Positions 12,091 through 22,810 of a stretch of DNA of 64,000 nucleotides are shown piece after piece (positions within the stretch are counted from its first letter, which is position 1; each line of letters starts with the position of its first letter). The notes below the pieces were generated by a model that did no database searches, was not told the DNA's origin, and saw nothing but the letters and a program-made list of their open reading frames with translations. The stretch covers positions 558,001 to 622,000 of the forward strand of contig JAHBBC010000001.1 in assembly GCA_019915015.1 (NCBI GenBank), in the 5' to 3' direction. This stretch comes from Auriscalpium vulgare (Eukaryota; Basidiomycota; Agaricomycetes; Russulales; Auriscalpiaceae). The translations under genes were made by a program, and so were the position numbers.

Positions 12091-13752
12091 GCAGCATAAT
12101 TGGTTTCGAACTCGAGGCGTAACCACATGGCAGACGCGTTAGGGCTGTGAATCTTCGTCAGAGCGCAGGCGCGATGTAACGGCAGGAACGTACCAGGGAG
12201 GAGCAACACTAATAATGAGGACAGTACCGTACGTCGCGTACGGCCCCATGTCGGCATGTCGTGAGATCCCCCCTCCGAGTCGGCGCGCCTCCGAACCGCT
12301 GGAGAGCGGAAATGCAAGTAGGATAAAGAGTCAGCAACTATCTCGAGAGTGAACACTATGCGGGCGTCAAAAAAAGACCGGGGAACGATGCCAGCGATCC
12401 GGAAGTAAACGGTAATGGTGGCGCATTGGTGGCGCATTCATTTTGTGCCGTGGATTAGGCTATAGATATGGGCCTAGTGATCGTCTCGGAGGCTCAAAAA
12501 CCGGGAATATCAGTATCGGCGTCGAGAGCGCCGCCTCTAAGTCTTCGCTCGGAGTCCACGTACAGGCGAGTCGACCGACTGCCACGTTCTCACGGCCTTC
12601 CCCTCCTTCACCCCTTCGTCGGCATCACACTCTCCAGGAATGCGCTTATACGGGTCGGACATTGTCAACAGGCTGTTCGTATCTGACATCGCTCGCACGC
12701 AGCACTCTATGTCCAAACATGCGCCTCATCATCCGTTACGAGTCGGTCGTAGCTTGATCGTTCTCGGCCCTCCATAACACACGACGTCCTGGCTGTCTCC
12801 CAGACGGTTTGTTTGTTAACCGGATCAGCTCTGAGCATGTCGGACAAGTCGAGATACTCTTCGACACTCGAGGCAGGAAGCCGCACATAAGGCGAGGACG
12901 CCAGTATTCGGAGGGAGTGGGCGGTTGGATCCATCATGGGTATGTCTTCTGCTCCTGAGTCAATGGCACAGTCTGGCTTACCGAACCATATTTGACCCAA
13001 CGTTCCTGTCTCTGAAAGAGGTGCCGACATAGGCGACCTTCAATGTGAACGTCGAAGTTGACTGGGTGCGGGGTGCGATCGAAGGTGCGTTCACCACTCT
13101 GTGGCGGTTGGATACATAACTCAGACAATTTCAGGCTCCTCGAAGCTCGTGAACCTCCTTGCGCTGCACATTCCAGCCCCGTCAACGTACGAATCTGCTA
13201 CATTATTGCGCTGGGTGAGACAATGTCTGTTCGTTCGCACACTGCTTAAGCACCGATGCTGATTTATATCGGCAGCGGCAAACCGAACTTACGAGCTCTC
13301 GCATGTCTTGTTGTGGACTGGCTGCAAGGTGGGACACGCGCTGAGGACAACGAGCGTGCAACACGTCAGGGGCGGTGCGGCGGCCCAACCTGGAGTCTGG
13401 ACGGGGCGCCCGTCGTGATGGACCGTCTCGTTGACGCCGCGTTCGGAACCTGGAGTCCGGACGGCGTACACCGATTGGTGCGTCAGAAGGGTTAGGCTGC
13501 TGACTATCGCTTACCCACCGGCCTTTTTTCACCACAGCCTCCTCCGTATCGAGGCCTATCCGACTCTCTCATCAGGGCCAACCTGCACCCGCTGGACGCG
13601 ACCGCTCACCCGACGCTGCTTCAATGCGCCGCGTACACGACCTCGCGGCAGCAAGCGTACAGATCATTGATGGGCGCCGAGCCGGGTACTTATAGCTGCT
13701 GCATCGGCGCAGACTGCCTACCCCCTCCCCTCTGCATCCCTCCATCTACAGC
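12091..13752. other. Gene-poor stretch
   Basis: No recognised gene. A minus-strand frame at 12707-13030 (MSAPLSETGTLGQIWF...) is open for 107 codons with balanced composition, but has no known domain and no support from splice structure. The last 150 bp are the promoter side of the Mpo1-like copy B. Confidence 0.35.
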
Positions 13753-14565
13753 ATGCCCGCAGATTCGTTCGACATTCGCAAGCAGGTATCTGCTTTTGTA
13801 TAGGCACTCAGTACTTGGTTCACTCCATTGCTTTCGCAGCTTGCATTCTACGGCGCGTATCACGCTCACCCGGTCAACATCGTGATCCACGTCGTCTGCA
13901 TTCCGATCATTGTATGGTGAGTCTCGCATGCCAGTCGCGAGCGAGCACGTCCTGACAGCCGCGGTTCAGGACAGCCAAAGTTCTCCTGGCGGACGTCCCA
14001 GTGCCCTCCTTCGTGCCACAAGTCCACTACACTTTCAACGATTATCTGGCCTTCAACCTTGACTGGACTGTCCTATTGGCTGGTATGTATTTGGCTTACT
14101 ACTACGCTTTGGAGCCAACCGCTGCTGTAAGCCGACAACTTGGACTTTTGCTCCTTGTCTGACGCTTTCTATCGCAGGCCCTCTACCCCGCAATGGATTT
14201 TGTCGACATTGAGCGCAGCGGCCTTCTCCAAGACCGGTGATCACGTCAAAGTTGCCGCTATCGCGCATGGCCTGGCCTGGATCGCACAATTCATAGGACA
14301 CGGCGTTGCGGAGGGGCGCGCGCCTGCGCTCCTCGATAACCTCCTTGGGGGTACGTTTGACCTTGTCTGGCGCGGGATCTAATATGACGTCTTTTGCCTG
14401 GCCATAGCACTCGTCACGGCCCCGTTCTTCGTCCATCTTGAGATCCTGTTCACCTTGGGTTACAAACCTGAGATGCACAGGCAGCTCAAGAACGATGTGG
14501 GAAAAGAGATCTTGCGCATCAAGACGATCGAGGGTGACAAGAAGAGGGCACGCCAGGGGCTGTGA
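13753..14565 (+). pseudogene. Mpo1-like (DUF962) copy B, frame-damaged
   Basis: Second DUF962/Mpo1-like copy, with the same exon borders as copy A 8 kb to the left. The ATG at 13753 gives MPADSFDIRKQ, then LAFYGAYHAHPVNIVIHVV, and TAKVLLADVPVPSFVPQVHY joined through a Trp codon split by the intron. The second histidine block is HGLAWIAQFIGHGVAEGRAP, and the tail ends DVGKEILRIKTIEGDKKRARQGL. In the exon starting near 14179 it is 2 nt shorter than copy A over the ALYTP(K/Q)W segment. The frame set by LEPTAA therefore runs into a TGA before the histidine block. Unless a non-obvious splice compensates, the protein is truncated after about 130 residues. A consensus error should be excluded. Confidence 0.72.
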
Positions 14566-15542
14566 TGATTTTTCGTTCTGCGTTCATACTGCGTATGAAT
14601 ACGGCACTTCGTTTCAGCTACGATATATGATTTGAGCAAGAGGACAACCAAGACGCAGGTGAAACAAACATAGATCTCAGTTCATTGCTAATCGGAAACA
14701 CACTACATTCGTACATTAACTGATAAACGATACATTCAGTAAGATCATCGCCGAGTGTTCATAGCCTATGGGTCTTGTATCCTCACCTTTGTTGCACCAC
14801 CATTCAGAGGCCTCGAGCTGCATGGCCTCTTCGGCGCGTATGATGCTTGCTAGCGGCTTGTCCCATGGCCAGCCGCGACGCTATGGTGACTCTCTGCGTT
14901 GCGGCGGGCATCTGCGAGGTGGTCATTGCAGTATGGCCGTCAGCGACGCGTGGCAGGCCGTGACTTGGACAACAAAGTGAACTAGGGAAAAGGAGGCTAC
15001 ATGCGACGCCATCCCCACTTCCACCACCACCATGTATTTTCCTCCCTTGGTTTCCGACGGTGTTCAGATGGCTAGCGTTGCTGCCACTGCCCCTCGATGG
15101 CCCGGAGATGTGTACACAGCGTGGCCAGGTGTAGGAATAGGTGCCCGTACGACCTGCAACGCCCTTAGGGGCTCATTCCCGCGTACCGCCTCTCCGGTGT
15201 GTTTTTCGAAGGAAAGCAGTCGCCTAGCAGCGCTTCCCCTGCCTTTCGACGACCCGGGTACGAGCACGTATTGCACGCCGGTGTCGCTGCCGTTGTCACG
15301 GAGCAGGGGACATGTTTTGCAGTGAGCGGCTGCGCCGAAGCCGGACGGGCCGAGGTGATGCATGCTTGGTCAGCGTACACGTCGCCTGGTCGACATGGCT
15401 CTCGCTCTAGTCTCCACCTCTCCACCTCCTCTGCGCACGACAGGCGTGTCGCTGTCGGTGCACTCTGCCTCACACGTTGTTGGGGAGCACCCCTGGCTAT
15501 CACGACCCGCCCCTTGTCTCCGGGATTACACGTCGCCGACAC
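14566..15542. other. Gene-free; may include LINE 5' leader
   Basis: No domain found. The stretch becomes GC- and pyrimidine-rich towards 15.5 kb and has small frames on both strands. The true 5' end of the LINE could lie here; I could not find a target-site duplication to fix it. Confidence 0.35.
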
Positions 15543-15789
15543 CTGCCCGAGCTCTTATCCGCCGACATTCGGATAGACGACCATTGCGGTTGTCACTGCT
15601 CGCTGCATCGAGCCACCACCGCGCAGGATAGGCCCACGTCTCGCCCATCCGCTGGTTAAAAGACACTGCCCGAGCTCTTATCAGCCTCCGTTCGGATATA
15701 CGACCATTTCGGTTGTCACTGCTCGCTGCATCGAGTCACCACCGCGCAGGCTAGGCCCACGTCTCGCCCATCCGCTGGTTAAAAGACAC
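15543..15789 (+). repeat. Two 123-bp tandem monomers, LINE 5' end
   Basis: Direct repeat of period 123: CTGCCCGAGCTCTTATC starts at 15543 and again at 15666, and each unit ends GCTGGTTAAAAGACACT. Copies differ at several scattered bases. Position just upstream of ORF1 suggests promoter monomers as in other LINEs. Confidence 0.8.
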
Positions 15790-15790
15790 T

Positions 15791-15896
15791 CCACTCGATC
15801 GGCGGCCTATCCTGTCTCACCCGCCCATTGATTTGCAGCCACGCCACTCGATCGGCCGCCTGGCCTGCCTCGCCCGCCCATTGATTTGCAGCCAAT
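15791..15896 (+). repeat. Two 53-bp tandem units, LINE 5' leader
   Basis: CCACTCGATCGGCGGCCT at 15791 and CCACTCGATCGGCCGCCT at 15844, each running to CCCATTGATTTGCAGCCA. Together with the 123-bp monomers this makes a two-tier tandem 5' region. Confidence 0.75.
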
Positions 15897-16008
15897 TTGT
15901 TGCGATGTGCGCTGCATATTGGATGGGCCTGGGCTGTTACGGTTTGCCTTGAAAAGGATGTGCTGTCCGTGGGTTTGGTTCAGCACAAGTTCGTGCACTA
16001 CCACTCCA

Positions 16009-17378
16009 ATGGCGCTGCGCACAACCGAAAAGTCCACCCCTGCCCGTGCGTCTGCCACTCGTGGCACAGTGGAGCCTGCACTGCCCCCGCTTCCCCCGGT
16101 CCCTGCGCTCATCACCGGGCGGGGCCTCACACTGCGCCGCGCCGCTACGCCGGAGGTCCCGCCTGCGACGCGTGCCTCCGTACTGGTACGCCAACGGCCC
16201 GCCTCTGTACCTCCTTCGTCCCACCGTCTTATGCGCCGTCAGTCAAGCACCACGCTTGCCTCCGCGACGAGCGCCTCAAATGGGGACATCGTCGACGTGC
16301 AAATCACGCCGACTAAAGGCAAAGGCCGGTCGACCGCTGCTACTGCTTGCGCCGCCGCCCTGGTACGTTCCGCGCTCGCTATGCGTATGCTGCCATTGTC
16401 TGACATGGCTATCAGTCTGCCGGCACCACGGAGCCCGACCTCCTCAGCCGGTACAGGTTCGTGCCGCGTCCTGCCGGCTTCACTGCCGGTGTCCGTGCGA
16501 CCGACCATGTCGCGTCGGTGACTGCTAGCAACTTGCAGCGCCTTGACGACGAACACATGGATCTGCGCGCGTCGGTCAACAGGGAGCTCGAGGATCAAGC
16601 CACCATAGTCGCACAACTCCGTGTCGACATCAACCAGCTCGCTGTCGACCAGGGCTCCGCCGCTCCTGTCGACTTCGACATTTCACGCGATGCAACCTTT
16701 CGCACTCTGTACAGTCAAATGGCCGACGCCATGGGCACTCTCAATGGTGCTACAGCTGCCATCGAACATCTGCGGGATGACCTCGCCGCCTTGCGCGAAG
16801 ACGTCGTTGCCCTGCCCACGACTCATGCAGTCACCGTACCGGATGCCCTTCCCCATCTCCCTGTCATCGCACCCCTTGCTCCTCACTTCTCGCCCGCTGT
16901 CTCTGGCCGTCCCGCTGCCCGCGGTGGCGCCTCCAACGGTCGCGGACGGGGTACCAAGCGGCCTGCGGACGACGACGCCAGTCCAGCTACGACTCGGCGC
17001 CGCGAGAGCCAGCACAAGTCGTGGCATCGCCCGGACAGCCGCCACGTGGACACTCCCTCTGCGAGCACCGAGTTTGTGCTGCACATCGGGCCTGTCAACG
17101 TGGACTACTCGCCCATCGTCCTATACGAGACTCTCGCCGGCCAGAGCGACTTTGTGCCGCTGGCCATCCCCCGCAATGACGTGCTCTCTGTGCGGCGCGC
17201 GCGCCGCGACCTTCTCGAGGTCCGCTTCCGTCAAGTCGGTCAGGCCGAACTATGGGTGGCCGAGTGGAACCGCCGCGTGCCTCGGTCGCTTGCGGACGTC
17301 CGCGTGCAAGTCGTAGTTGCGGGGTCGGACGGGAACTCTGAGCAGAGTGCCCGCAGTGTGATTCTGGGCGAGAGGTGA
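16009..17378 (+). CDS. LINE ORF1 protein with an internal intron
   Basis: Probable nucleic-acid-binding ORF1 protein of the LINE, forming RNPs with element RNA. The first plausible ATG is 16009 (MALRTTEKSTPARAS). The N-terminal part is low-complexity and basic (TPTKGKGRS). At 16363 a canonical donor GTACGT opens a 53-nt stretch with a CTGAC branch-like site and ends ATCAG at 16415. Splicing it joins two frames in phase 0; reading through it changes frame. The C-terminal part has a heptad-like segment (LQRLDDEHMDLRASVNRELE), a basic linker (RGRGTKRPADDD), and a globular end from FVLHIGPVNVDYSPIVLYE that looks RRM-like. The stop is TGA at 17376, 33 nt before the ORF2 ATG. No CCHC knuckle is seen here. 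Confidence 0.65.
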
Positions 17379-17410
17379 GCTTGCGCTGCTCCGCCCGCGC
17401 GCGTGCACCA

Positions 17411-20400
17411 ATGTTCATGTCGTGCTGTGCCCAATGTATGATTAGACGTAGTCTGTCCGTCCTCAGTTGGAATATGAATGGTGGCTTGGCTCTCAAACTC
17501 CACATGCGTGTGCTGGCCGACTGGTTGTTCCTGCATGACATCGTCGTGCTGCAGGAAACCCACCTTCTGTTTGAACAGGAGGACTCGTTACTGTATCCCA
17601 GCTCGCACGTGTGCTACACTTTCTGTCGCCCGGCGTCAACATCGTTGCGGAACTGTCACGGCGGTGTCGCCATCTTTGTGCGACGCACAATCGCACACTG
17701 CATCAACCGCTCGCTGTCCGGCCCAGACCTTGGTGTGCTCGAGCTGCCATCCCTCATTGTGATTGCTGCATATCTCCCACCCCCCAGCTCACCTTGGTTG
17801 GTATGTGCAACTGTGCCCCCCCTTGCGCGGTTCGAGGAAGTTGTGACCCTCTGCGCTGCCGGCAGCCGTCCGCTGCTGGTGCTCGGCGATACCAACGCGC
17901 GTACAGGTGCCCTATCGCCTTCTTCCACCGCACCTCGTGTCTCCCTCGACGAGCGCGTCGACGCGCGCGGCCGTGACTTGGCTCTCCTGTGCGATCTTTC
18001 AGGTCTGCACATTCTCAACGGGTCTGCCCACGACTGCTCGTCGCCGCGTGGGAGCTGGACGTCGTTTCAGCCGGCGGGCCGTGCGGTGGTCGACTACGGC
18101 CTCGCAACTGCCTCCCTCCTGACCGATATCACGCATTTTGAGACGCCCGCCGTACTTCGTGACTGGTCCGATCACGCCATGCTGCGCGTGCGCCTGAGCA
18201 TGGCCATGCCAGTCCCTGTGGACATCGCAGCTGTGTCACACCACTCGCGCCGCGGCCCGGAACACAAGGCCTTGCATGTACCTTCCACGCTGGATGTGCT
18301 CCTTGCGGAGACCGTCGCCGCTATGTGCACCCCCGATGATGCTGTCGCCGCTTTTTATGGTGTCTGCTCGGCATTCTCGTGCCCTGCCCAAGTTTACACG
18401 GATGGTAGCGCATCCACAGACGCCTTCGGACACTCACGCGCCGGTTCTGGCGTGTTCTGGGGCCCTGACCATGCGCTCAACATGTCGTTGCGTGTGCCAG
18501 GGGCTCAGACCAACAACCGCGGTGAACTGTACGCCGTCCTTCGCGCGATTGCGAGTCGGCCGTGCAACATGGCCCTGCAGGTTTTCTGCGACTCGACGTA
18601 TGTCATCCACACCTTCTGCCATTGGATTGCCGTGCTGTCCGCCACGGTTGGTGCTGTGCGAACGCCGACCTCATCAGCGCCGGTGCGGAGCTGCTTCAGT
18701 CACGTTGTGCCCCCATCCTCTTCACCTGGATCAAGGGCCATTCCGGCAACCAGAGTCATGACTGTGCAGACCGCCTGGCTGCTTCTGGGTCGTTCTGCAG
18801 TACTATTCCATCCGCCATACTGACACCTGTCGACACGGCTGCCTGTCACTGCCTGGATGGCGGTGCTGGCGTTGACTTGTCTCGAGTCAAGGTGTCGACT
18901 TTGCTGCCTCGCGTGCCAGAAATTGCGAGTCGCGTGGCTATTGTCGGCGATGCCACGGGGACAGCTCATCGTGGACGTGTGCGCGTGCGACGTGTCCAAG
19001 CTGACAATCTTGCTCGCCTGTTGGCCTGTACCAACGATGGTGTCTTCTGGCAGCTGGTCCGTGCTTGGACTGACGCCCGCAGCCGCCCTGCCCAGGTGTC
19101 CATCAACGCCTTGCACGCCACATTCCTTGAACGCATGAATCCCCCCGACGTGCTCCCTGAACATTGGGATCGCTCCTTCCATCGCCGGTCGCGTCTACTC
19201 GCATCTGCCCTTCCCGATCGGACGCCTGTTGCGGATGACGAGGCTGGGGTGGCTCTGAATCGCCCGTTTACCCTGGCCGACGTTGCTGCTGGGCTGCAGC
19301 ATCTGAAGACGCGGCATGCTAAATCGGCACCTGGCTTGGACCGCACGTCATATGCTGACCTGTTCGCAATCCCGCCAGAACAGCTCCTGCTACTCTGCCA
19401 GAGGTGCATTGACGCGCGCACTGTGCCACAGGCGTGGCTGACTACATGTCTCGTTGCCATCCTGAAGCGTGGTCGACCCGCAGACGACGCGAACAGCTAT
19501 CGCGTGATTGGCTTGGAAAGTTGCCTGCTCAAGTTCCTCACGCTTCTGGTCGAGGCGCGCCTGCGCGAATGGGCTGAGGGTGCGGCTCTTCTGCCACCGT
19601 CTCAGAATGGCTTTCGTAAGGGACGACGCACCAATGACAACGGATTTGTGCTGCGTTGCGCCGTCGAGCGTGCAAGAGCGCAGGGCAAGCCTCTGTATGT
19701 TGCCTTCGTCGATCTCACAAATGCTTTCCCTTCCACCGATCACCCTGCCCTCTGGCTGAAGATGTATCGCCAGGGAGCCGGCGGCCCTCTAACAGACTTC
19801 ATGCGCGCGCTGTATTCCGACATGTCCTATGTTTTGCGAGCCGATGGACAGATGTCGGACTCTTTTGCGTCGGGACATGGTGTCCTCGCTGGTGACTCTG
19901 CGTCCCCCATGTTGTGGCTGCTGTTCATGGCGGACCTGGTCTTTGCCCCGGACCCCAATGATGTGGTGCTCGACGGCGTGCCTGTGTCGCACCTGGAACA
20001 TGCGGATGACATTGTGCTGTTCTCCCTCTCTCTGGAAGCGCTCCAACGGAAGCTCGACACCCTGCAGGCGTGGTGCGCGGTGAACTTCATGCTCATCAAT
20101 CGATCCAAGACCGTCGGCATGGTCTTTGGCCCGCTGCCCACTGTTCTTGCTCCCCTCCGGCTGTACGGCGATACCATTACCTGGAAAGCCGAATACACCT
20201 ACGTCGGAGTGGCCTTTGGCTCCACATATGCCAATATATTCTCGCCGCATTTTGCGGTCAAGGCGCGGAAGGCGCGTTCTGTTGCGTTAGTGAGCCTGGC
20301 CCTGAACGACCATGTCGGAGACCTGCCTCCCCGTGAGGGACTCCTGCTGTACATGGCCCGTGTTGACCCGCATCTGACACATGGCTGCGACATCATCCCC

Positions 20401-20437
20401 GACACCGAGGAGCGTCTGCTCGCGCCGTTGCAGGCGG
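17411..20437 (+). pseudogene. LINE ORF2, 5' part: endonuclease-RNase H-RT
   Basis: Multidomain replication protein of the LINE. The endonuclease/exonuclease/phosphatase domain comes first: LSVLSWNMNGG, VVLQETHL, LVLGDTNAR and the terminal DWSDHAMLRV with its catalytic histidine. An RNase H1-type domain follows, with its four acidic positions in VYTDGSAS, NNRGELYAV, FCDSTYVIHT and HDCADRLA. The reverse transcriptase is last: LVAILKRGRPADDANSYRVI, QNGFRKGRRTNDN, YVAFVDLTNAFPSTDHPALW and catalytic HADDIVLFSLSLE. In RNase H the frame changes by one base near 18646 (after CHWIAVLSAT, before CCANADLISAG), consistent with a single-base loss. The coding sequence breaks at 20437, where the Gypsy-1 LTR begins, and resumes at 33995. 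The element copy cannot make full ORF2 protein. Confidence 0.9.
20434..20437. other. Target-site duplication of Gypsy-1, left copy
   Basis: GCGG immediately before the left LTR; the second copy is at 33991-33994 directly after the right LTR. With one copy removed, the LINE ORF2 codons run on (…LLAPLQA / VQHKFLRRLL…). Confidence 0.85.
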
Positions 20438-21094
20438 TGATACGCTATCACCCGGGACGGACCCTAGCGGGGCGTGCGGCGAGTGCCTCACAGGACAACA
20501 ACCACCAACACTGCCTCCTATACGTCGCGATCCAGTCCGGGTGACTAGTCTTGCCGAGGGGGGAAGGTGTTCGTGTCGCTGTCGCGCTTCGTGCCCTCCC
20601 CGCGGTCGTGCGGGGCCACCTCCTACCGCCTAAACACCAAACTAAACACTCACCTGCCTGGGGATGCCCTCTACGGGATCCTCCTCCGAGTGCTTCGCAC
20701 CCGTGTGCGAAGCGTCCGCCTATGGGCCGTCGCACCCCCTCTTGCCTGTCCGCCTGCCTACCTGTTCCCACATCGGTGGGGTCCTTCCTTCCTAAGTCTG
20801 GTAGCGCCTCAGGCTACAGTTTCTGTGAGGTAAAGGGTGTGGGTGGCTTGCGCCGCCCACAGGTTGATTGGGTTGCTACGTCTCGCGCAGCTCCCTAAGT
20901 AGTGGCTCTACCTACGTCGCTAAGCCCTCCCGATCTAGCCCGTTCCGGTGATCCGTTCCGTCGCCAGTCCCGGTTGCTCCTGGGTCGCCGGACCACGTTC
21001 CCATCACCCCCGCTCCCGCGACCCTGCGCCTCGCATGCTGCTTCCCCGTCTCGCGACGTCTCGCTACACGCTTGCCCGCGGCCTGAACCTATCA
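20438..21094 (-). repeat. Gypsy-1 LTR (3' LTR in element orientation)
   Basis: 657 bp, TGATACGC...ACCTATCA. Same as 33335-33990 except one extra C in the run near 20615. No clear TATA box seen. Confidence 0.92.
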
Positions 21095-21133
21095 TTTCTC
21101 CCCCCAACTGAAACTGCAACTGTCCCCAGTTGC
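21095..21133 (-). promoter_or_regulatory. Gypsy-1 polypurine tract with NGGA hairpin (LTR-proximal)
   Basis: On the minus strand: stem GCAACTG, loop GGGA, stem CAGTTGC (21116-21133), then AGTTTCAGT and the purine run TGGGGGGAGAAA directly abutting the LTR. The purine run is in the normal place of the plus-strand primer (PPT). The hairpin and TCAGT box recur at 26387-26421 and, in related form, twice in Gypsy-2. Confidence 0.75.
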
Positions 21134-21155
21134 CAGGAACCGTGCGGAAGCGGCA

Positions 21156-21161
21156 TATAAG
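21156..21161 (+). promoter_or_regulatory. TATA-like box of antisense gene A
   Basis: TATAAG 67 nt upstream of the ATG at 21223, inside GGCATATAAGGGCTC. Suggests the antisense gene has its own promoter rather than relying on the LTR. Confidence 0.45.
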
Positions 21162-21222
21162 GGCTCGCGACCTTTCGCGATAACGTCGCTTGTAGCATCC
21201 CTTTGCCGATTTCTGTCCCGCG

Positions 21223-22471
21223 ATGTCCCTCCCCGCAGCGTCTGCCACCGCCGACAACCTCGACCTCCTCCGCCTGTTGACGCAGGCCCCCTTCGCTGGT
21301 TTTGACCTTGGGGATGCCGAACGGGAGGTTGCGCTACGTCTAGAGTGGGCCGACAAAGTCAACCAGCTCGTGGTGCGTGCTGGTCCCCGACCGCGTCTTT
21401 TCCCGGCTTGGATGATGATGAACTCAATTCCAGACCCTTTCTTCAATCCGCGCGTCCCGCAGCCTGCGCGATCTTGCCTTCCACTTCACCTCGCCGATCC
21501 TCGAGTTCATGGTGAAGCTCGTTCCAGCGTCCGCCCCTCTCGCCCAGCGCTTCGAGGGCACCCTCATGCGTACCCTCCCCGACTCAGCGCGCGCCAGCCC
21601 GCGGTGGTCCCAGATGTTCTCCCCTTTCCCTGCCGACGCTACCGACGCGGAACTCCACGTCTTGATCACCATCGTGGAGGCTGGGCTCTGGACCGTGTAC
21701 TACTTCGGAGACGGTTCTGTCGAATCCTACCTCCATGAAATCACGGAGTTGCATGGCGCCTTCCCCACCCTGCGTCCTCAGGGGATGCAGAGCTGGCTCC
21801 TACGTGATTTCGACGCCCGGGCCGTCCATGGGATGTTTGTTATTACCCGCGAAGACGCCGTGTGCCGCGCCCTGGCCTACCACGTCCGTGGTGCCTCCAG
21901 CTCCCCCCACTCTCGTGCCTACGCGGGCCGCCTCACCACGGGCGTGGTGTACTACCTATTGGGGGGCCTCGCGGAGGACTCGGTGGATATGTTACGGGAC
22001 TTTACCACCATCTCCGAGGCCTTCGACACGTTTCGCGATATTTGGGCGGACTGGCCACTGGTGTTGGATCGCCTCGACATGCGCTGGGCCGCGATGGCAA
22101 CCTGTATGGGCGGGATGCTGGACGCATGGGGATTAGGGTCCCGCCTCCTGGCCAACCTCCAGCCCGCAGACTTCCTGGTCCAGGATATCAGCGTGGCCTC
22201 GATTCGCGCCATCGAGCAGATCAGTTCTGCGCGCCTCTCGCACATCTCCTCCTCCCAAGCCATAGCTGAGATACCCCTAGGCTTCGATGCCATAGTCCAT
22301 CCCTCGGACCAGCCGGGCCCTCTTCCCTTCCCCGCGCACCCCACGGTACCAGCGCCGACGGCCCCCTCCGCGTCTCCTACCTACGCCGGGGAGATACCGC
22401 CGCCCATCGCCAGCTCGGAAGAAGTCGAGGAGGGGGAGGTGATCGAGCTTCTGATGGAGCGCGAGGAATAG
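21223..22471 (+). CDS. Gypsy-1 antisense gene A, unknown protein
   Basis: Two-exon gene opposite in strand to gag-pol. Exon 1 (21223-21372) encodes MSLPAASATADNLDLLRLLT to DKVNQLV. An intron, 21373-21433 (GTGCGT...CAG), follows, and exon 2 continues TLSSIRASRSLRDLAFHF and stays open to TAG at 22469; total about 395 residues. The body is a helical-looking globular domain rich in Leu, Ala and aromatic residues (LHVLITIVEAGLWTVYYFGD; ITELHGAFPTLR; WLLRDFDARAVHGMFVIT). It ends in a Pro-rich then acidic tail (EEVEEGEVIELLMEREE). No transmembrane run, zinc motif or known domain seen. GC-rich third positions match the neighbouring antisense genes. I do not recognise the family; env-like function is not supported. 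Confidence 0.65.
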
Positions 22472-22733
22472 GTATATTCCCGGGCCAATGTCTGTAGAAT
22501 GTTCCATAGCTATTGAAATGGAACCAGGAGCCATGTGCGGCTTCCCCCTGTCCCTGTGCCACGTTTCGCGATGCCTTGCGATAAGCTCCTGGGCCCATGC
22601 CGGAGGCTCCGTCTGGGTCGCGATCTGTCGCGATAACCCACGTTGGCCGGAACTCCGGCGAGACCCTCGTGTTTTGGTCTTCGCGCTGTATCGCGACGCC
22701 GCGATGGTGTGCCTCTTCCCCTACTCGCGCCGC

Positions 22734-22740
22734 CTATATG
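22734..22740 (+). promoter_or_regulatory. TATA-like box of antisense gene B
   Basis: CTATATG about 70 nt upstream of the ATG at 22811, a distance like that of gene A, which supports the 22811 start over the out-of-frame ATG at 22755. Confidence 0.35.
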
Positions 22741-22810
22741 AGGGGGCTGCGACGATGGCCTTTTCCAAAAACACCCTCAACGCCCCAGTCCGTCCGACTA
22801 CCTCCTCCAC

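Noticed and set aside
13256..13670. Overlapping frames at 13.2-13.7 kb as a gene
   Set aside because: Short frames on both strands, repeated GGAACCTGGAGTC-like words, no splice logic or domain.
15199..15576. 125-codon frames on both strands upstream of the LINE monomers
   Set aside because: Both strands are equally open in GC-rich DNA; no start context, no domain.
21223..22471. Gene A as an envelope-like protein
   Set aside because: No signal peptide, no transmembrane helix, opposite strand and an intron; nothing supports an env role.
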